The translations under genes were made by a program, and so were the position numbers. The notes beneath the pieces were generated by a model. It was given only the letters and a program-made list of their open reading frames with translations, was not told the origin of the DNA and searched no databases. Shown one piece after another: positions 35,985-46,078 of a DNA stretch of 64,000 nt; the stretch's first letter is position 1; the number at the start of each line of letters is the position of its first letter. Origin of the DNA: Larimichthys crocea (taxonomy: Eukaryota > Chordata > Actinopteri > Sciaenidae); assembly GCF_000972845.2 (NCBI RefSeq), contig NC_040011.1, positions 20,661,809-20,725,808 on the forward strand. Reading direction: 5' to 3'.

Positions 35985-36909
35985 TTGGTCGAAGAAAGAG
36001 AGGAGGAAGGCGTGTTCGTAGGAAGAGGGAGAAGAGGAAAGCCAAGAGTCTAGGACTGAGAGTAGGGACTTTGAATGCTGGACCTATGACAGGAAAAGGT
36101 AGAGAGTTGGTTGACAGGATGCAGAGGAGGAAAGTAGACATACTGTGTGTCCAGGAGACCAGGTGGAAAGGTAGCAAGGCTAGAAGCTTAGGAGCAGGGT
36201 TCAAGTTGTTCTATCATGGTGTAGATAGGAAGAGAAATGGAGTAGGAGTTATCTTAAAGGAGGAGTTTGTTAGGAGTGTACTGGAGGTAAAAAAGAGTGT
36301 CAGATAGAGTGATGAGTCTGAAGCTAGAAATCGAAGGTGTGATGTTCAGTGTTGTTAGTGGGTATGCTCCACAGGTAGGATGTGAGCTGGAGGAGAAGGA
36401 GAAATTCTGGTTGGACTTTGATGAAGTGATGCAGAGCATCCCCAGAAGTGAGAGAGTTGGTGCAGACTTTAATGGACATGTTGGTGCAAATGATGAGGAG
36501 GTGATGGGCAGGTTTGGTATCCAGGAGAGGAACGCAGAAGGACAGATGGTGGTTGATTTTGCAAAAAGGATGGAAATGGCTGTTATGAATACTTTCTTTC
36601 AGAAGAGGCAGGAACATAGGGTGACCTATAAGAGTGGAGGTAGGAGCACACAGGTAGACTGCATCTTGTGTAGACGGTGTAATCTGAAGGAGATCAGTGA
36701 CTGCAAAGTAGTCGTAGGTGAGAGTGTAGCCAGACAGCATAGGATGGTGGTGTGTAGGATGATGCTGGTGGTGAGGAAGATGAAGAGGGCAAAGGCAGAG
36801 CAGAGGACGAAATGGTGGAAGCTGAAAAAGGAAGATTGTCGCATGACTTTTAGGAAGGAGTTGAGACAGGCTCGGGGTGGTCAGGAGGTGCTTCCAAATG
36901 ACTGGACAA
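35985..36909 (+). pseudogene. RTE-type LINE ORF, endonuclease part (5' piece)
   Basis: The APE-type endonuclease nicks target DNA to prime reverse transcription. Frame 1 (to about 36306) contains MTGKGRELVDRMQRRKVDIL and CVQETRWKG with the catalytic Glu. After a frameshift near 36300, frame 2 has VSGYAPQVGCE, VGADFNGHVG (Asp/Asn), YKSGGRSTQVDCIL (Asp) and ARQHRMV (His). So the catalytic set is recognisable but split over two frames. Coding continues to WKLKKEDC and stops at 36909, where a gypsy LTR begins. The RTE continues at 47519. Missing between the pieces are an estimated 100 or more residues. Confidence 0.85.
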
Positions 36910-37807
36910 TGTCAGGCCGGGAACTCAAAACAGGACTCAGAAGCTGAGGTGTCAGTGAGCACATTTATTTTCTTGCTCTCGTCTTCTCCCGCTTTATCCG
37001 GATTCGGGTCGCGGGGCAGCAGCTTCAGCAGGGAAGCCCAGACTTCCCTTTCCCCAGCCTTTTCATCCAGCTCTCCCAGGGGCACCCCAAGGTATTCCCA
37101 GGCCAGCCGAGAGACATAGTCCCTCCAGCGTGTCCTGGGTCTTCCCCGGGGTCGCCTCCCGGAGGGACGTGCCCGGAACATCTCACCAGGGAGACGTCCA
37201 GGAGGCATCCTCACGAGATGCCCGAGCCACCTTAACTGGTTCCTCTCGATGCGGAGGAGCAGCGGTTCTACTCTGAGCTCCTCGCGGATGGCCGAGCTTC
37301 TCACCCTATCTCTAAGGGAGAGCCCAGACACCCTGCGAAGGAAGCTCATTTCGGCAGATTTATTTTGAGACAACAAAAACCTCTCGACAGAGTGATGCTA
37401 CAAAACAGGCTATGAAAAACTGATCCAAAACTAAGGAAAACAAAAAACACTCCAAAAACTCCAGGAAAAACTCTAAACTGGTTATGAAAAATTTATCAAA
37501 ATCAAAATCACTCACAAGGAGGAAAATCAAAGGGTGCAAAACATTAACTGAAATCTCTCCTTGGAACTGGCTGAGGTGCACGATCAGAAGACGAAACACT
37601 TTGGCACAGGACAAAGGGAGACGCAGACAATATATACACAGGGTAATGGGGAACAGGTGGAAACAATCAGGGCGGGGAAGTCAATCAGACCGGTGACACC
37701 TGAGGAAGGGCAAATGACCTGAAACGAGAGGGCAGGTAAATTTCAAAATAAAACAGGAAATGAGAAGACAGAACAAAAACCCAGCTTCACTTCACCGCGG
37801 TGTGACA
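36910..37807 (-). mobile_element. 3' LTR of chromodomain gypsy element
   Basis: The LTR spans TGTCAGGCC (36910) to GGTGTGACA (37807) and directly follows the polypurine tract and pol of the minus-strand element. Its ends match the solo LTR at 1821-2386. It is longer because a 386-bp LINE fragment is inserted (36972-37357). The left flank is GACAA. The partner flank is lost along with the 5' LTR. Confidence 0.85.
36972..37357 (-). mobile_element. 5'-truncated LINE inserted in the LTR
   Basis: The minus strand encodes RVSGLSLRDRVRSSAIREEL, NQLRWLGHLVRMPPGRLP and GRRPRGRPRTRWRDYVSRL, the typical C-terminus of an RTE/Rex-type LINE ORF2, followed by a 3' end GGATAAAGCGGGAGAAGA. A perfect 9-bp duplication ATTTATTTT flanks it (36963-36971, 37358-37366), proving insertion into the existing LTR. 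Confidence 0.85.
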
Positions 37808-37822
37808 GTGCCCCTCCCTCTA
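37808..37822 (-). promoter_or_regulatory. Polypurine tract of the gypsy element
   Basis: On the minus strand AGAGGGAGGGGCAC immediately precedes the LTR start TGTCACACC. Polypurine tracts prime plus-strand DNA synthesis in LTR retrotransposons. Confidence 0.8.
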
Positions 37823-37845
37823 GGGCCGACTCCTGACAGCCCTGG

Positions 37846-39655
37846 CTAATCAGGGTGGTCCTTCACAAAGTCTTCTATGAGAGACCGAGCCAGTATGAAC
37901 CGGGACGGGACCCACTGTTGCTCCTCTGGGCCGTACCCCTCCCAGTCCACCAGGTACTGCCTGCCCCGGCCCCGGTTGCGCACAGCCAGTAACCTCTTGA
38001 CCTTGTAGACAGGACCCCCGTCTACTACTTCCCGTCTACTTCTACTACTCCTTAACCGGTTTGACCTGACTTACATGGAACGTGGGGTGGACACGGAGAG
38101 ACCAGGGCAGACAAAGGCGAACCGCTGCAGGCCCAATAATCTTGGTGATGGGGAATGGCCCCACGAAGCGCGGTGCCAGTTTTTTGGAGAGGGCTTTGAG
38201 GTGGAGGTTCTTGGCTGAGAGCCACACCCTCTGACCCAGCTGGTACGCCGGAGCGGGTCGTCTTCTCCGGTCCGCAGCCCTTTTGACCCGGTCTCCTCGG
38301 CGGATGAGGAGCTGCCGGGCGGCTGCCCAGACCCATCGGCAACAGCAGATCATGGCGTGGGTGGAGGGCACCGACACTTCAGGCTCTTGGTCCGCGAAGA
38401 CAGAAGGCTCGTAACTGTACACACATATGAAGGGTGAGAAACCTGTGGCTGAGGTGGGCAGGGAATTGTAAGCATACTTGACCCAGACCAGGTGCTTGCA
38501 CCACGTCGAGGGGTTCTGGGACACCAGACATCGGAGACCGGTCTCCAGCTGCTGGGTGAGGCATTCGGTCTGGCCGTTAGCCTCCGGGTGATAGCCTGAC
38601 GTGAGAATGACTGTGGCTCCGATGAGTCAACAAAACTCCCTCCAGAAGCACGACGTGAACTGGGGCCCCCCGTCAGAAACAATGTCCCTAGGAAACCCGT
38701 GGACTCTAAAGACATGGTTAATCATGATCTCAGCCATCTCTTTGGCTGAAGGCAGTTTGGGCAAGGCTATGAATCTAGTCATTTTAGAAAATCTGTCCAC
38801 CACCCTAAGAACTGTGGTGTTACCTTGGGAGACCTTGGCCAACATCTCCATGGACACAAAGTCCATGGAGATATTGGCCCATGGTCTGGAGGGGATGGGG
38901 AGCGGTTGTAGAAGTCCTATACGCAACCCGGAGGATGTCTTATTCCTGGCGCAGACCGAGCAAGCCTCGACGTACTCCCAGACCCCCCGTTCCATGGACC
39001 GCCACCAGAACTTCGAGAAATGGCATGGTCCGCCGAACCCCTGGATGACAGGAAAGCAGCGAGGTGTGAGCCCAGTGGATCGCTGTGGGCGCAGCTCAGC
39101 CTGGACAAACAATCGATTCTCAGGGCACCCACTAGGTGGCGGGCTCTCGCCGTTAGCCTGCTTGACCTTATTTTCTATCTGCCAAGTCACCGCTCCAACC
39201 ACACAGGTCCGTGGAATGATGGGCTCTGGTTCTTTGGCAACAGGCTTCGGGGTCGTAGAGACATGACAGGGCATCGGGCTTGACATTCTGGGACCCTGGC
39301 CTGTAAGAAAGAGAGAACGAGAAGACTGCTGGACCTTTTTGCGGCTATCAGGTGTGGGCCATTCGGCCACAGCGCTCACTTTAGCCGGATCCATCTGCAC
39401 CCTTCCAGGGGCTACGATGAAGCCCAGGAAGGAGATGGTGTCGGCATGAAACTCACTCTTTTCTGCTTTCACATAGAGCTTGTTTTCTAACAACCGTTGG
39501 AGGACCTGGGACCTGTGAGTCTCTAGATCTGGGGAGTAAATGAGAATGTCATTGAGGTAATCATACACAAACCGGTCTAAAAGGTCCCGGAGCACATCAT
39601 TAATCATAGCTTGGAATACCGCTGGGGCATTAGCGAGTACGAAAGGCATGACTAA
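37846..39655 (-). pseudogene. Ty3/gypsy pol, 3' half (RT end, integrase, chromodomain)
   Basis: Read on the minus strand from 39655: LVMPFVLANAPAVFQAMI and YDYLNDILIYSP, where the reverse transcriptase YLDD box is changed to YLND. Then SFLGFIV, and a large deletion that removes RNase H. The integrase follows: ACSVCARNKTSSG (zinc-binding Cys pair), PWANISMDFV (first Asp), FPRDIVSDGGPQF (second Asp), then after a frame change near 38620 KYAYNSLPTSATGFSPF. After a stop at 38045 another frame encodes a chromodomain, [20 protein letters not shown] and [15 protein letters not shown], ending at 37846. The chromodomain marks a chromovirus (sushi-like) lineage. Dead copy. Confidence 0.9.
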
Positions 39656-39936
39656 CCTTCCTGTCATGTTCGGGTCAAATCTGACCGATTTACAACTTAA
39701 AACACTCATAAATATTGTGTTTTAAATCTGATTGGTACAAGGCCTTATGATGTCCTCCACACTATGCAGTTGAACATATAAAAATGATGATCACCTCTTT
39801 CATTGAATTTTGAGTGTGTTAATCAACCTTTACATCTGTTGTGTTCCCGGTCAAAAGTGACCGCCATAGGAAATGAATGAGTATCCAGACTATATTCATC
39901 CATCAGACCGAAAACATCCCCATACACACCACCCCA

Positions 39937-39993
39937 ACTCACTGACTCACTGACTCACTGACTCACTCACTCACTCACTCACTCACACACACA
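39937..39993. repeat. (ACTG/ACTC)n simple repeat
   Basis: Runs of ACTGACTC then ACTCACTC ending in CACACACACA, inside the piggyBac 5' region. Confidence 0.95.
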
Positions 39994-40156
39994 TTTCAGA
40001 CTGAATAATGTATTTTGCGGGTACACATCTCTTTCCCGCGCTTATGTGCCTATCCCACATGTGAACCAACTTTCCTTAGACAGGTGTCTGTTATGTGAAC
40101 CCACACACCCCATATATATATAGTTTGATGTTTGCACTCCTTTTACTCTGAGCACA

Positions 40157-41232
40157 ATGAGTAGGCGACTGAACAAGCGGTTCTCTGTCGAAGAGGTTCT
40201 GGTCCAGGTTAGTGGACATGATGAAGAGGGCACTGATATCGAACCAGAGATAGAGGAGGATGTCTCAGAAGTGGAAGACAACACAGTTTTTGATCCAGAC
40301 TTTGAGGAGACTGAGCAGGCACCTGAAGAACAGGCACCTGAGGAGACATTCCAGTCCAAGAGGGGGTACTTGCTCTGGTCTTCATCCCCCCAGGACAGAA
40401 GAAGTAGAGCAAGAGTGAAACACATCATAAAGATGACACCAGGGCCACGGTATGCGACATCTCGTGTGGATGACATAATGTCCAGCTTCCAACTCTTTTT
40501 ACCAGAGTCCATTGAGGGAATTTTACTGGAGATGACAAACCTGGATGGGCAGTGTGTGTGTTTGGGGACACCTGGAGAGAAATTGACCCGGTATATCGCT
40601 CAAACAATGAGGCTACAAAAAATCTGTGGGATGCAGAGTCTGGCAGGCTTATATTCCGTCCTGAACTATGTCCTTACAGCAGTTTCATATCCTTTCAAGA
40701 ATTATTCGATTTGATAACAGAGATACACGACCCATCTGCAGGTGAAATGACAAGTCAATGACAGTTGATGACGGCCTGGTTCCTTTCAGAGGTCGCTGTT
40801 CCTTCAAAGTGTACATTCCAAGCAAACCAGGGAAATATGGAATAAAAGATCTGGGAAGCATGTGATACCAGGAGCAGGTATGCCTGGAATATGCAGGTAA
40901 ACATGGGGAAACCCAGTACTGGAAGGGCCGGAAAAAAAACAGGGTATGCGTGTTGTGCTGGACATGACAACTGATCTCCAAGGGCATAATATCACATGTG
41001 ACAACTTCTTAACATCATAATGCTCTTGGTCAGGAGCTGCTGAAAAGAAAGCTGGCAGTGGTAGGGACAGTGAGGAAGAACAAGCCTGAACTTCCCCCTG
41101 CACTGGTATCGACCAGAGGAAGAGAGGCACTCTCATCAAAATTTGCTTCACTGACACACACACTCTTGTGTCATATGTTCCCAAGAAGAATAGAAATGTC
41201 ATCCTGATGAGCACACTACACAAAGACAACTG
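40157..41232 (+). pseudogene. piggyBac transposase, broken
   Basis: The first frame (40157-40714) starts MSRRLNKRFSVEEVLVQV, has an acidic N-terminus and ends after SSFQLFLPESIEGILLEMTN. Shifted frames follow: [28 protein letters not shown] (first catalytic Asp region), [31 protein letters not shown] (second Asp), RKNKPELPPAL and LVSYVPKKNRNVILMSTLH. The conserved blocks appear in the right order but across several frames. The sequence stops at about 41232, where BEL/Pao sequence begins, so the third Asp and the C-terminal Cys-rich region are absent. Confidence 0.85.
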
Positions 41233-41237
41233 ACAAC

Positions 41238-43091
41238 TTATTTTGCAGGCAGAATAACTGGCACCAAGAATCCTAGGGGGTCATACAATGCACTGACTAC
41301 AGACAAAATCCCACGCCTTGTCAGAGGCCTTTCAGGAACATTCAATTGGAATTTGAAGCTGTCTGAATTTGTGCACCACTGGACACCCAGGGCACGTTCC
41401 ATGGGAGGGTTGTTGTGGCTTAGGTCCAAGTCTTTAACATCGGTTGCGAGATCATCTCCAGGGATGGTCAAAAGAACTGCCTTACTGGAACTGACCCACT
41501 TAGTCAGCTGGAAGCCACCCATGGCGCACAATGCTCTCAGATCCTTCACAAGTTGAATTGCTTGATCATCAGAGGGAACTGACTTTAAGCAGTCATCCAC
41601 GTAAAAGTTGCGGAGAACTGTGTCAGCTGCTTCTGGACTTGCTATTCCCCTGTTGTCCTCTGCTGTTCTCCTCAAGGCATAAGATGAGCAACTTGGTGAA
41701 GATGTAGCACCAAAAAGGTGAACAGTCATTCTGAATTCTTTCATCTCTTCATCCATCAGGCCACCAAAGGAAACGCAGAAGATCTGCATCTTCTTCAGGG
41801 ACCTTAACCTGATAGAACATGGCCTGGACGTCTGCCATCAAGGCCACCGGCTCTTGCCTGAACCTCACTAGAACACCAAGAAGCGTGTTCGTAAGATTCG
41901 GGCCCTGCAGCAGCTGCTCATTTAAAGAGACTCCTCTGTAGGTTGCTGTGCAATCAAAGACCACGCAAATCTTCTTTTTCTTGGGGTGGTACACTCAGGG
42001 ACGGACTGGCAATCTGGCATACCGTGCATTTGCCCGGTGGGCCGACGTGCAATTTGGGCCGACAAGTCCCGATATATATATTTAACGAGTGGATCACACA
42101 CCCCGAACACACTTTTGGGCTTAGCGATGGGCAATGTGGGCCGCGCAGGAGCAGGGTGGCGGCTGGTTAGGCTAGGGCGCATGGCGCATCCATGGCGCAC
42201 GAAAAAAAAGTCCGCCTGGGGGGGGGGGTTGTTGTTGTTGTGGGCTGCTCTGGTCCAAAAATGCCAGGGCCGATTTTTTGTCCCAGTCCGCCCATGGGTA
42301 CTCCGTGATGGGGAATGTACCACACCCTGCCATCGTCACGCAACAGTTGCTCTCTGGGGACCCTGACTGCATATTTTCTCAATGACATCCTTCATGAACG
42401 CCTTATAGTCTTCCTGGAAGCTTGCGTGTCTTTTCAATTTCCTTTTTAGGCTGATGGCGCGCTGTTCTGCGATACATCGATTGTTTGGCATTTTGACTGC
42501 CTCATCCTTTAGGAGCAGGCTCACACAGTAATACCCATCCACCAGTCTAGCAGAGCTGCTCACCAGAGACATGAACTTGTGGTCTTCCTGTGACATTTCA
42601 TCCTTCTCTTCACAATCACGCTCTGGGAAGTCTGCATTATACTACTGTCTTAACAACGCTTCTACTTCCACTACTGAAAGACGATTAACTGTGTGGCTCT
42701 CACCTTTGTCCCTGTCCATCTCCAGACTTCTTAGTGGCCCATTTACCACCCAGCCTAAGGCAGTTCTCACTGCATAGGGACCATCTCTTTCACTATGGAT
42801 TTCCTGCCATGGCTCCATGGCCTTTGGAACATTGGTGCCTATGAGCAGGCCCACTTCAGCATTGATCTGAGGCAGAGACACATTCTTCAGGTAAGGCCAA
42901 CTTGCAATGTCTTCCTGCTTAGGAATATTCTCCTTCTGAACTGGAATGAAGCTATGGGTGAATACCTAGGGCAGGTCTATGTAAACATCCTCTTCCACAC
43001 CACACACTTCTAAGTCTGTCAGGACGAATGTCTTCAAAACCTTACTATCATCTGCCCTGCTACAGCCCATGGTGTTGAGAAGAATCTGTGT
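41238..43091 (-). pseudogene. BEL/Pao protease-RT region, broken
   Basis: Minus-strand frames in order: VGLLIGTNVPKAMEPWQEIH and GPYAVRTALGWVVNGPL (the conserved block after the BEL protease), RAISLKRKLKRHASFQEDY, VWYIPHHGV, then a hAT-like MITE. The text resumes with [40 protein letters not shown] (first RT Asp), SYALRRTAEDN, RNFYVDDCLKS (catalytic DD), and ends at LSVVSALYDPLGFLVPVILP. Several frameshifts and stops. Only the 5' part of the reverse transcriptase region remains. Confidence 0.85.
41996..42296. mobile_element. 301-bp hAT-like MITE inside BEL/Pao
   Basis: The ends CAGGGACGGACTGG (41996) and, reversed, CATGGGCGGACTGG (ending 42296) are inverted copies with 2 mismatches of 14. 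The flanking 8-mers GGTACACT and GGTACTCC agree at 6 of 8, consistent with an aged 8-bp hAT duplication. It splits the BEL coding motif HHGV/YHPKK exactly. It contains a poly-G run and a GTT run (42221-42240). Confidence 0.8.
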
Positions 43092-45255
43092 TCATCTGCC
43101 CCTGAGTTTCAGCTTTCTCAGGAGGTGTTCAGTACAAAAGCTTGCAGTGCTGCCAGGATCCATAAATGCATATGTTTCCACATATCTATCACTCCTCTTG
43201 GATTTGATCTTGACAGGCAAAACAGCTAATGCACATTTCCCTCCGGCCCCAATATAGGTACAAGCTTCGTTCTTCAGAGACACACATGCATTGGATATTT
43301 CTTTGCTCTCAGAGCAGTCTTCTTCCTTAACAGCAGGCACACTGTCTCCTTTTTTCTCCATGTGCAACAGGTCTGGATGTCTTTGTGAACATGTTTGACA
43401 CTTTGCTTTCCTTTTACAGTCCTTGCTAAGGTGTCCTGGGAAAAGACATCCAAAGCACAGACCTATGGACTTTAGAAAATCCAATCTTTCCTTGATTGGT
43501 AGTTCTCGTATCTTTCTACACTCTGATAAAGTGTGTTTGTTGTGGCAGTATACACAAGGCTTCTGCAAAGCAACATTAACAGATTTCTTAACTGTCACAT
43601 CTTGTTCTTTCTCTTCCCGTGGAGCCTCAACGCCTGTAGCAAAGCTGCTGTTTCCCTTTTGACTACCTTACTTGAATTGCTGATCCTTTCGGACTTTTCC
43701 TTCCTTTATTGCAGGAGACTCTGACATGCTTCCAAACAGGGGGTCCATGGCGATTTTTGCCTGGCGATCAATGAACTCAACCAGGGCTGAGAACCTTGCA
43801 CGTCCTCTCCCCTGCTCTTGAATTTCCAAAGCTGTCACTCTCCACTTCTCACTCAATTTGTAAGGAAGCTTTGAAAGAACAGTCCGCATATTAGTGGGGT
43901 TGTCCATTTCCTCCATGAACTCCAAATCGCCCATTGTATTCTTGCAGCCAGTCAGGAACAGCGCATATGCATTGAGAGCTCTACCATCTTCTTGCTTGAT
44001 GCTAGGCCAATTCAATGCCTTCTCCGTGTAGGCATTTGCTATCTTTAGCTCATTACTGTAGTGTTTCTGCAACAGCCTTCTGGCTTCTTTATAGCCTCTT
44101 TCAGATGGCATATGCTCACAACTATGGACTAACTCCTGTACTTCACCACTGATGTATTGCTCCAGGTAGTAGAACTTATCTTGATAGGTATCAGCTTTTC
44201 TCTCAACAGCATGTTCAAATGACCTAATGAACGACTTGTAGGTGAGCGGATCACCTTTAAACACGGGAACCTCTTTACGTGGTAGACTTGACAGGTTGTG
44301 TTGTCTAACAAGCATCTCTGTGATGACACTTTGTTTCTGCAACACCCGATGAAGGTCTTTGTCGTCATCCATTTGTCTTGCAGCTTGTCTCTGGCAGCTA
44401 CCCACTGGCTGATATATCTCAGGACCAGAGCTCTGCACTACTCTTCCTGCTGATGGCTGTATACTATCATCTTTTTCCTCCTCTTTCACCTTTTGTCTAA
44501 AGGCTCCTTTGGAGACAGAATTGTTCATGCCATCTTCATATGACTCTAACACCTTCAATTTCGCTGTGGACTCTGCAAGTGCTCTATCAACTTCCAACTT
44601 CTCTCTTTTAGCCTTGAGCTGAGCCTCCTCGCAATCAAGAGCTTGTTTTTCTTCTAATGCCGCTGCCCATGCTAAGAGAGCTGCATGTTCTGCTGCCTCC
44701 TTGGCACGCACTGTTGACAGTGAGCTCCTTGAGGATCTTCTAGACCAGCCTGAGGCAACTGATCCATATTTACTTTTAGATCTGCAATCCTGCAAATTAA
44801 CTTGCGAAACACTATCGCCCACATCTTCATCTTGTAGAGAAACCTCTGAAGGTGCACTTGGAACTCTTTCTATTTTCTCACGCTGGCGATTGACCCATTC
44901 CAAACCATTTTCTACATATGTCTTCACTGACATTAATTTGTTGGTGAACCATTCCTGATCTGCTTCCCTTTCTTCTTCATCCAGGAATTATGGAATCATT
45001 GAGCTCCACTACTTCTTTATGCAAGTTGCACATATCACTTTGCAAAAGATCTTGCACTTTGTATACATCCTCATTATTATCCATGAGCTCACCTATTTCT
45101 TTCATTTTACTTGTGAGCTGGCCGAATTTGCCTTTTCTAGTTCCAATTAGTCTATGCAGTTTCTCTTTTAATGCCTTTTCAGTGGGCTTTGGCGCCCTCT
45201 TTTGGCCAAAATCTTCAGGTGTCTTTTGTTCTCCAGAACTTTCTGCCATCTTCAT
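43092..45255 (-). pseudogene. BEL/Pao gag and protease
   Basis: Gag starts at 45255 (MKMAESSGEQKTPEDF), shifts frame near 44980, then runs 421 codons from 44933. This part has a coiled, charged N-half and the gag block VFKGDPLTYKSFIRSFEHAV and QFYYLEQY-like text (here KFYYLEQYISGEV). A single in-frame TAA at 43668 (FK-stop-GSQKG) separates it from the same frame carrying two Cys-rich knuckles (CVYCHNKHTLSEC, CFGCLFPGHLSKDC) and the protease signature AFMDPGSTASFC. The DPGS form is usual for this group. Frame ends at 43092. Confidence 0.9.
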
Positions 45256-45786
45256 TAATCAATGCACAATTCACTAGCAAATGTCTAACCAGTCGAACTT
45301 CTCAACATCAAATGCTAATGTCCTTTGAATTCTTCACGGTGCATAAATTATCTTAACATTAGATGGTTCCAAACATCCGTAATTGAACAAGACACCACGT
45401 CCTTACTGTATGACTCAGCACTTAGCAATACCAGCTAAGTTAGCAAGACAGCCTTAGCCAAGCTCACCTTTCCAAGCTCTTTCTTCTAGTAAAGGTTTCG
45501 TGGCTTTCCGGGGAAGTATTCTTTAACTTTCTGGCAAAGTTTTCTGACTTTATGTAGTGGCAGCTCCTTCTTCCTCTGCATGCTACCAACGGAGCGGGTG
45601 TATAGCAACCAGTGTGACTCGACAAAATCCTCATGTAAAAATGTTTACTAATGAAGTATATCACACATACAAAAAGTAAAACAATAAAACATAAAACAAT
45701 TTCTAAAGCTCCTTATTTTTACTACAGTTGAGGTCTTAACTGGTGTAGGTCGGTCAGAAAACTGTATTACCTCCACCCGACCGTCT

Positions 45787-45844
45787 AATGTGAAACTGCA
45801 TGTCTCACATGACTTAATGTGAAACTGCATGTCTCACATGACTT
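45787..45844. repeat. 29-bp direct tandem duplication
   Basis: Two exact copies of a 29-bp unit starting AATGTGAAACTG (45787-45815, 45816-45844). The matching region of the second large copy (near 52530-52560) has it only once. Confidence 0.95.
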
Positions 45845-46078
45845 ATATTTAAGTGTATCTCAAGCGCATTCCCCCTTGTGGTCAAACGTATGAATTTACA
45901 CATTTCTGTATGTCAAACAATATTCAAATAAAATAATAATTTAAAGCAAAATACATTCCTAATATGGCTCCAACAACAACAGTTTCAGTCCAGTCTGATG
46001 TGACAAATGTCATTTTACCTTAAGAGCAGTTACAGTAAAACAGACCGGTCAGTTTTGACCGGGAACACTAAAGTAAGG

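Larger units (their letters stand above)
41238..45650 (-). mobile_element. BEL/Pao retrotransposon, 5' half
   Basis: The minus-strand order is gag (45255 downward), zinc knuckles, protease, then reverse transcriptase ending at 41238. RNase H, integrase and 3' LTR are absent, and the break lies against the piggyBac transposase. The 5' non-coding part (45256-45650) may include LTR or leader sequence, but I could not define an LTR. Confidence 0.8.
39656..46078 (+). mobile_element. piggyBac-type DNA transposon carrying a BEL/Pao insertion
   Basis: The left end CCTTCCTGTCATGTTCGGG (39656) and the reversed right end CCTTACTTTAGTGTTCCCGG (ending 46078) are imperfect inverted copies followed by GGTCA. 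They fit fish piggyBac termini. The element splits the gypsy reverse transcriptase between HYEY (right side) and LVMPF (left side). The expected TTAA duplication is not clean: CTAA on the left, and extra bases plus a tandem duplication on the right. It contains a broken transposase (40157-41232) and, from 41238, the 5' half of a BEL/Pao element. Confidence 0.75.

Noticed and set aside
36324..36740. Minus-strand 138-codon frame
   Set aside because: It is the shadow of the RTE endonuclease coding sequence on the plus strand.
38601..39266. Plus-strand 221-codon frame
   Set aside because: It is the shadow of the gypsy integrase and RT coding sequence on the minus strand.
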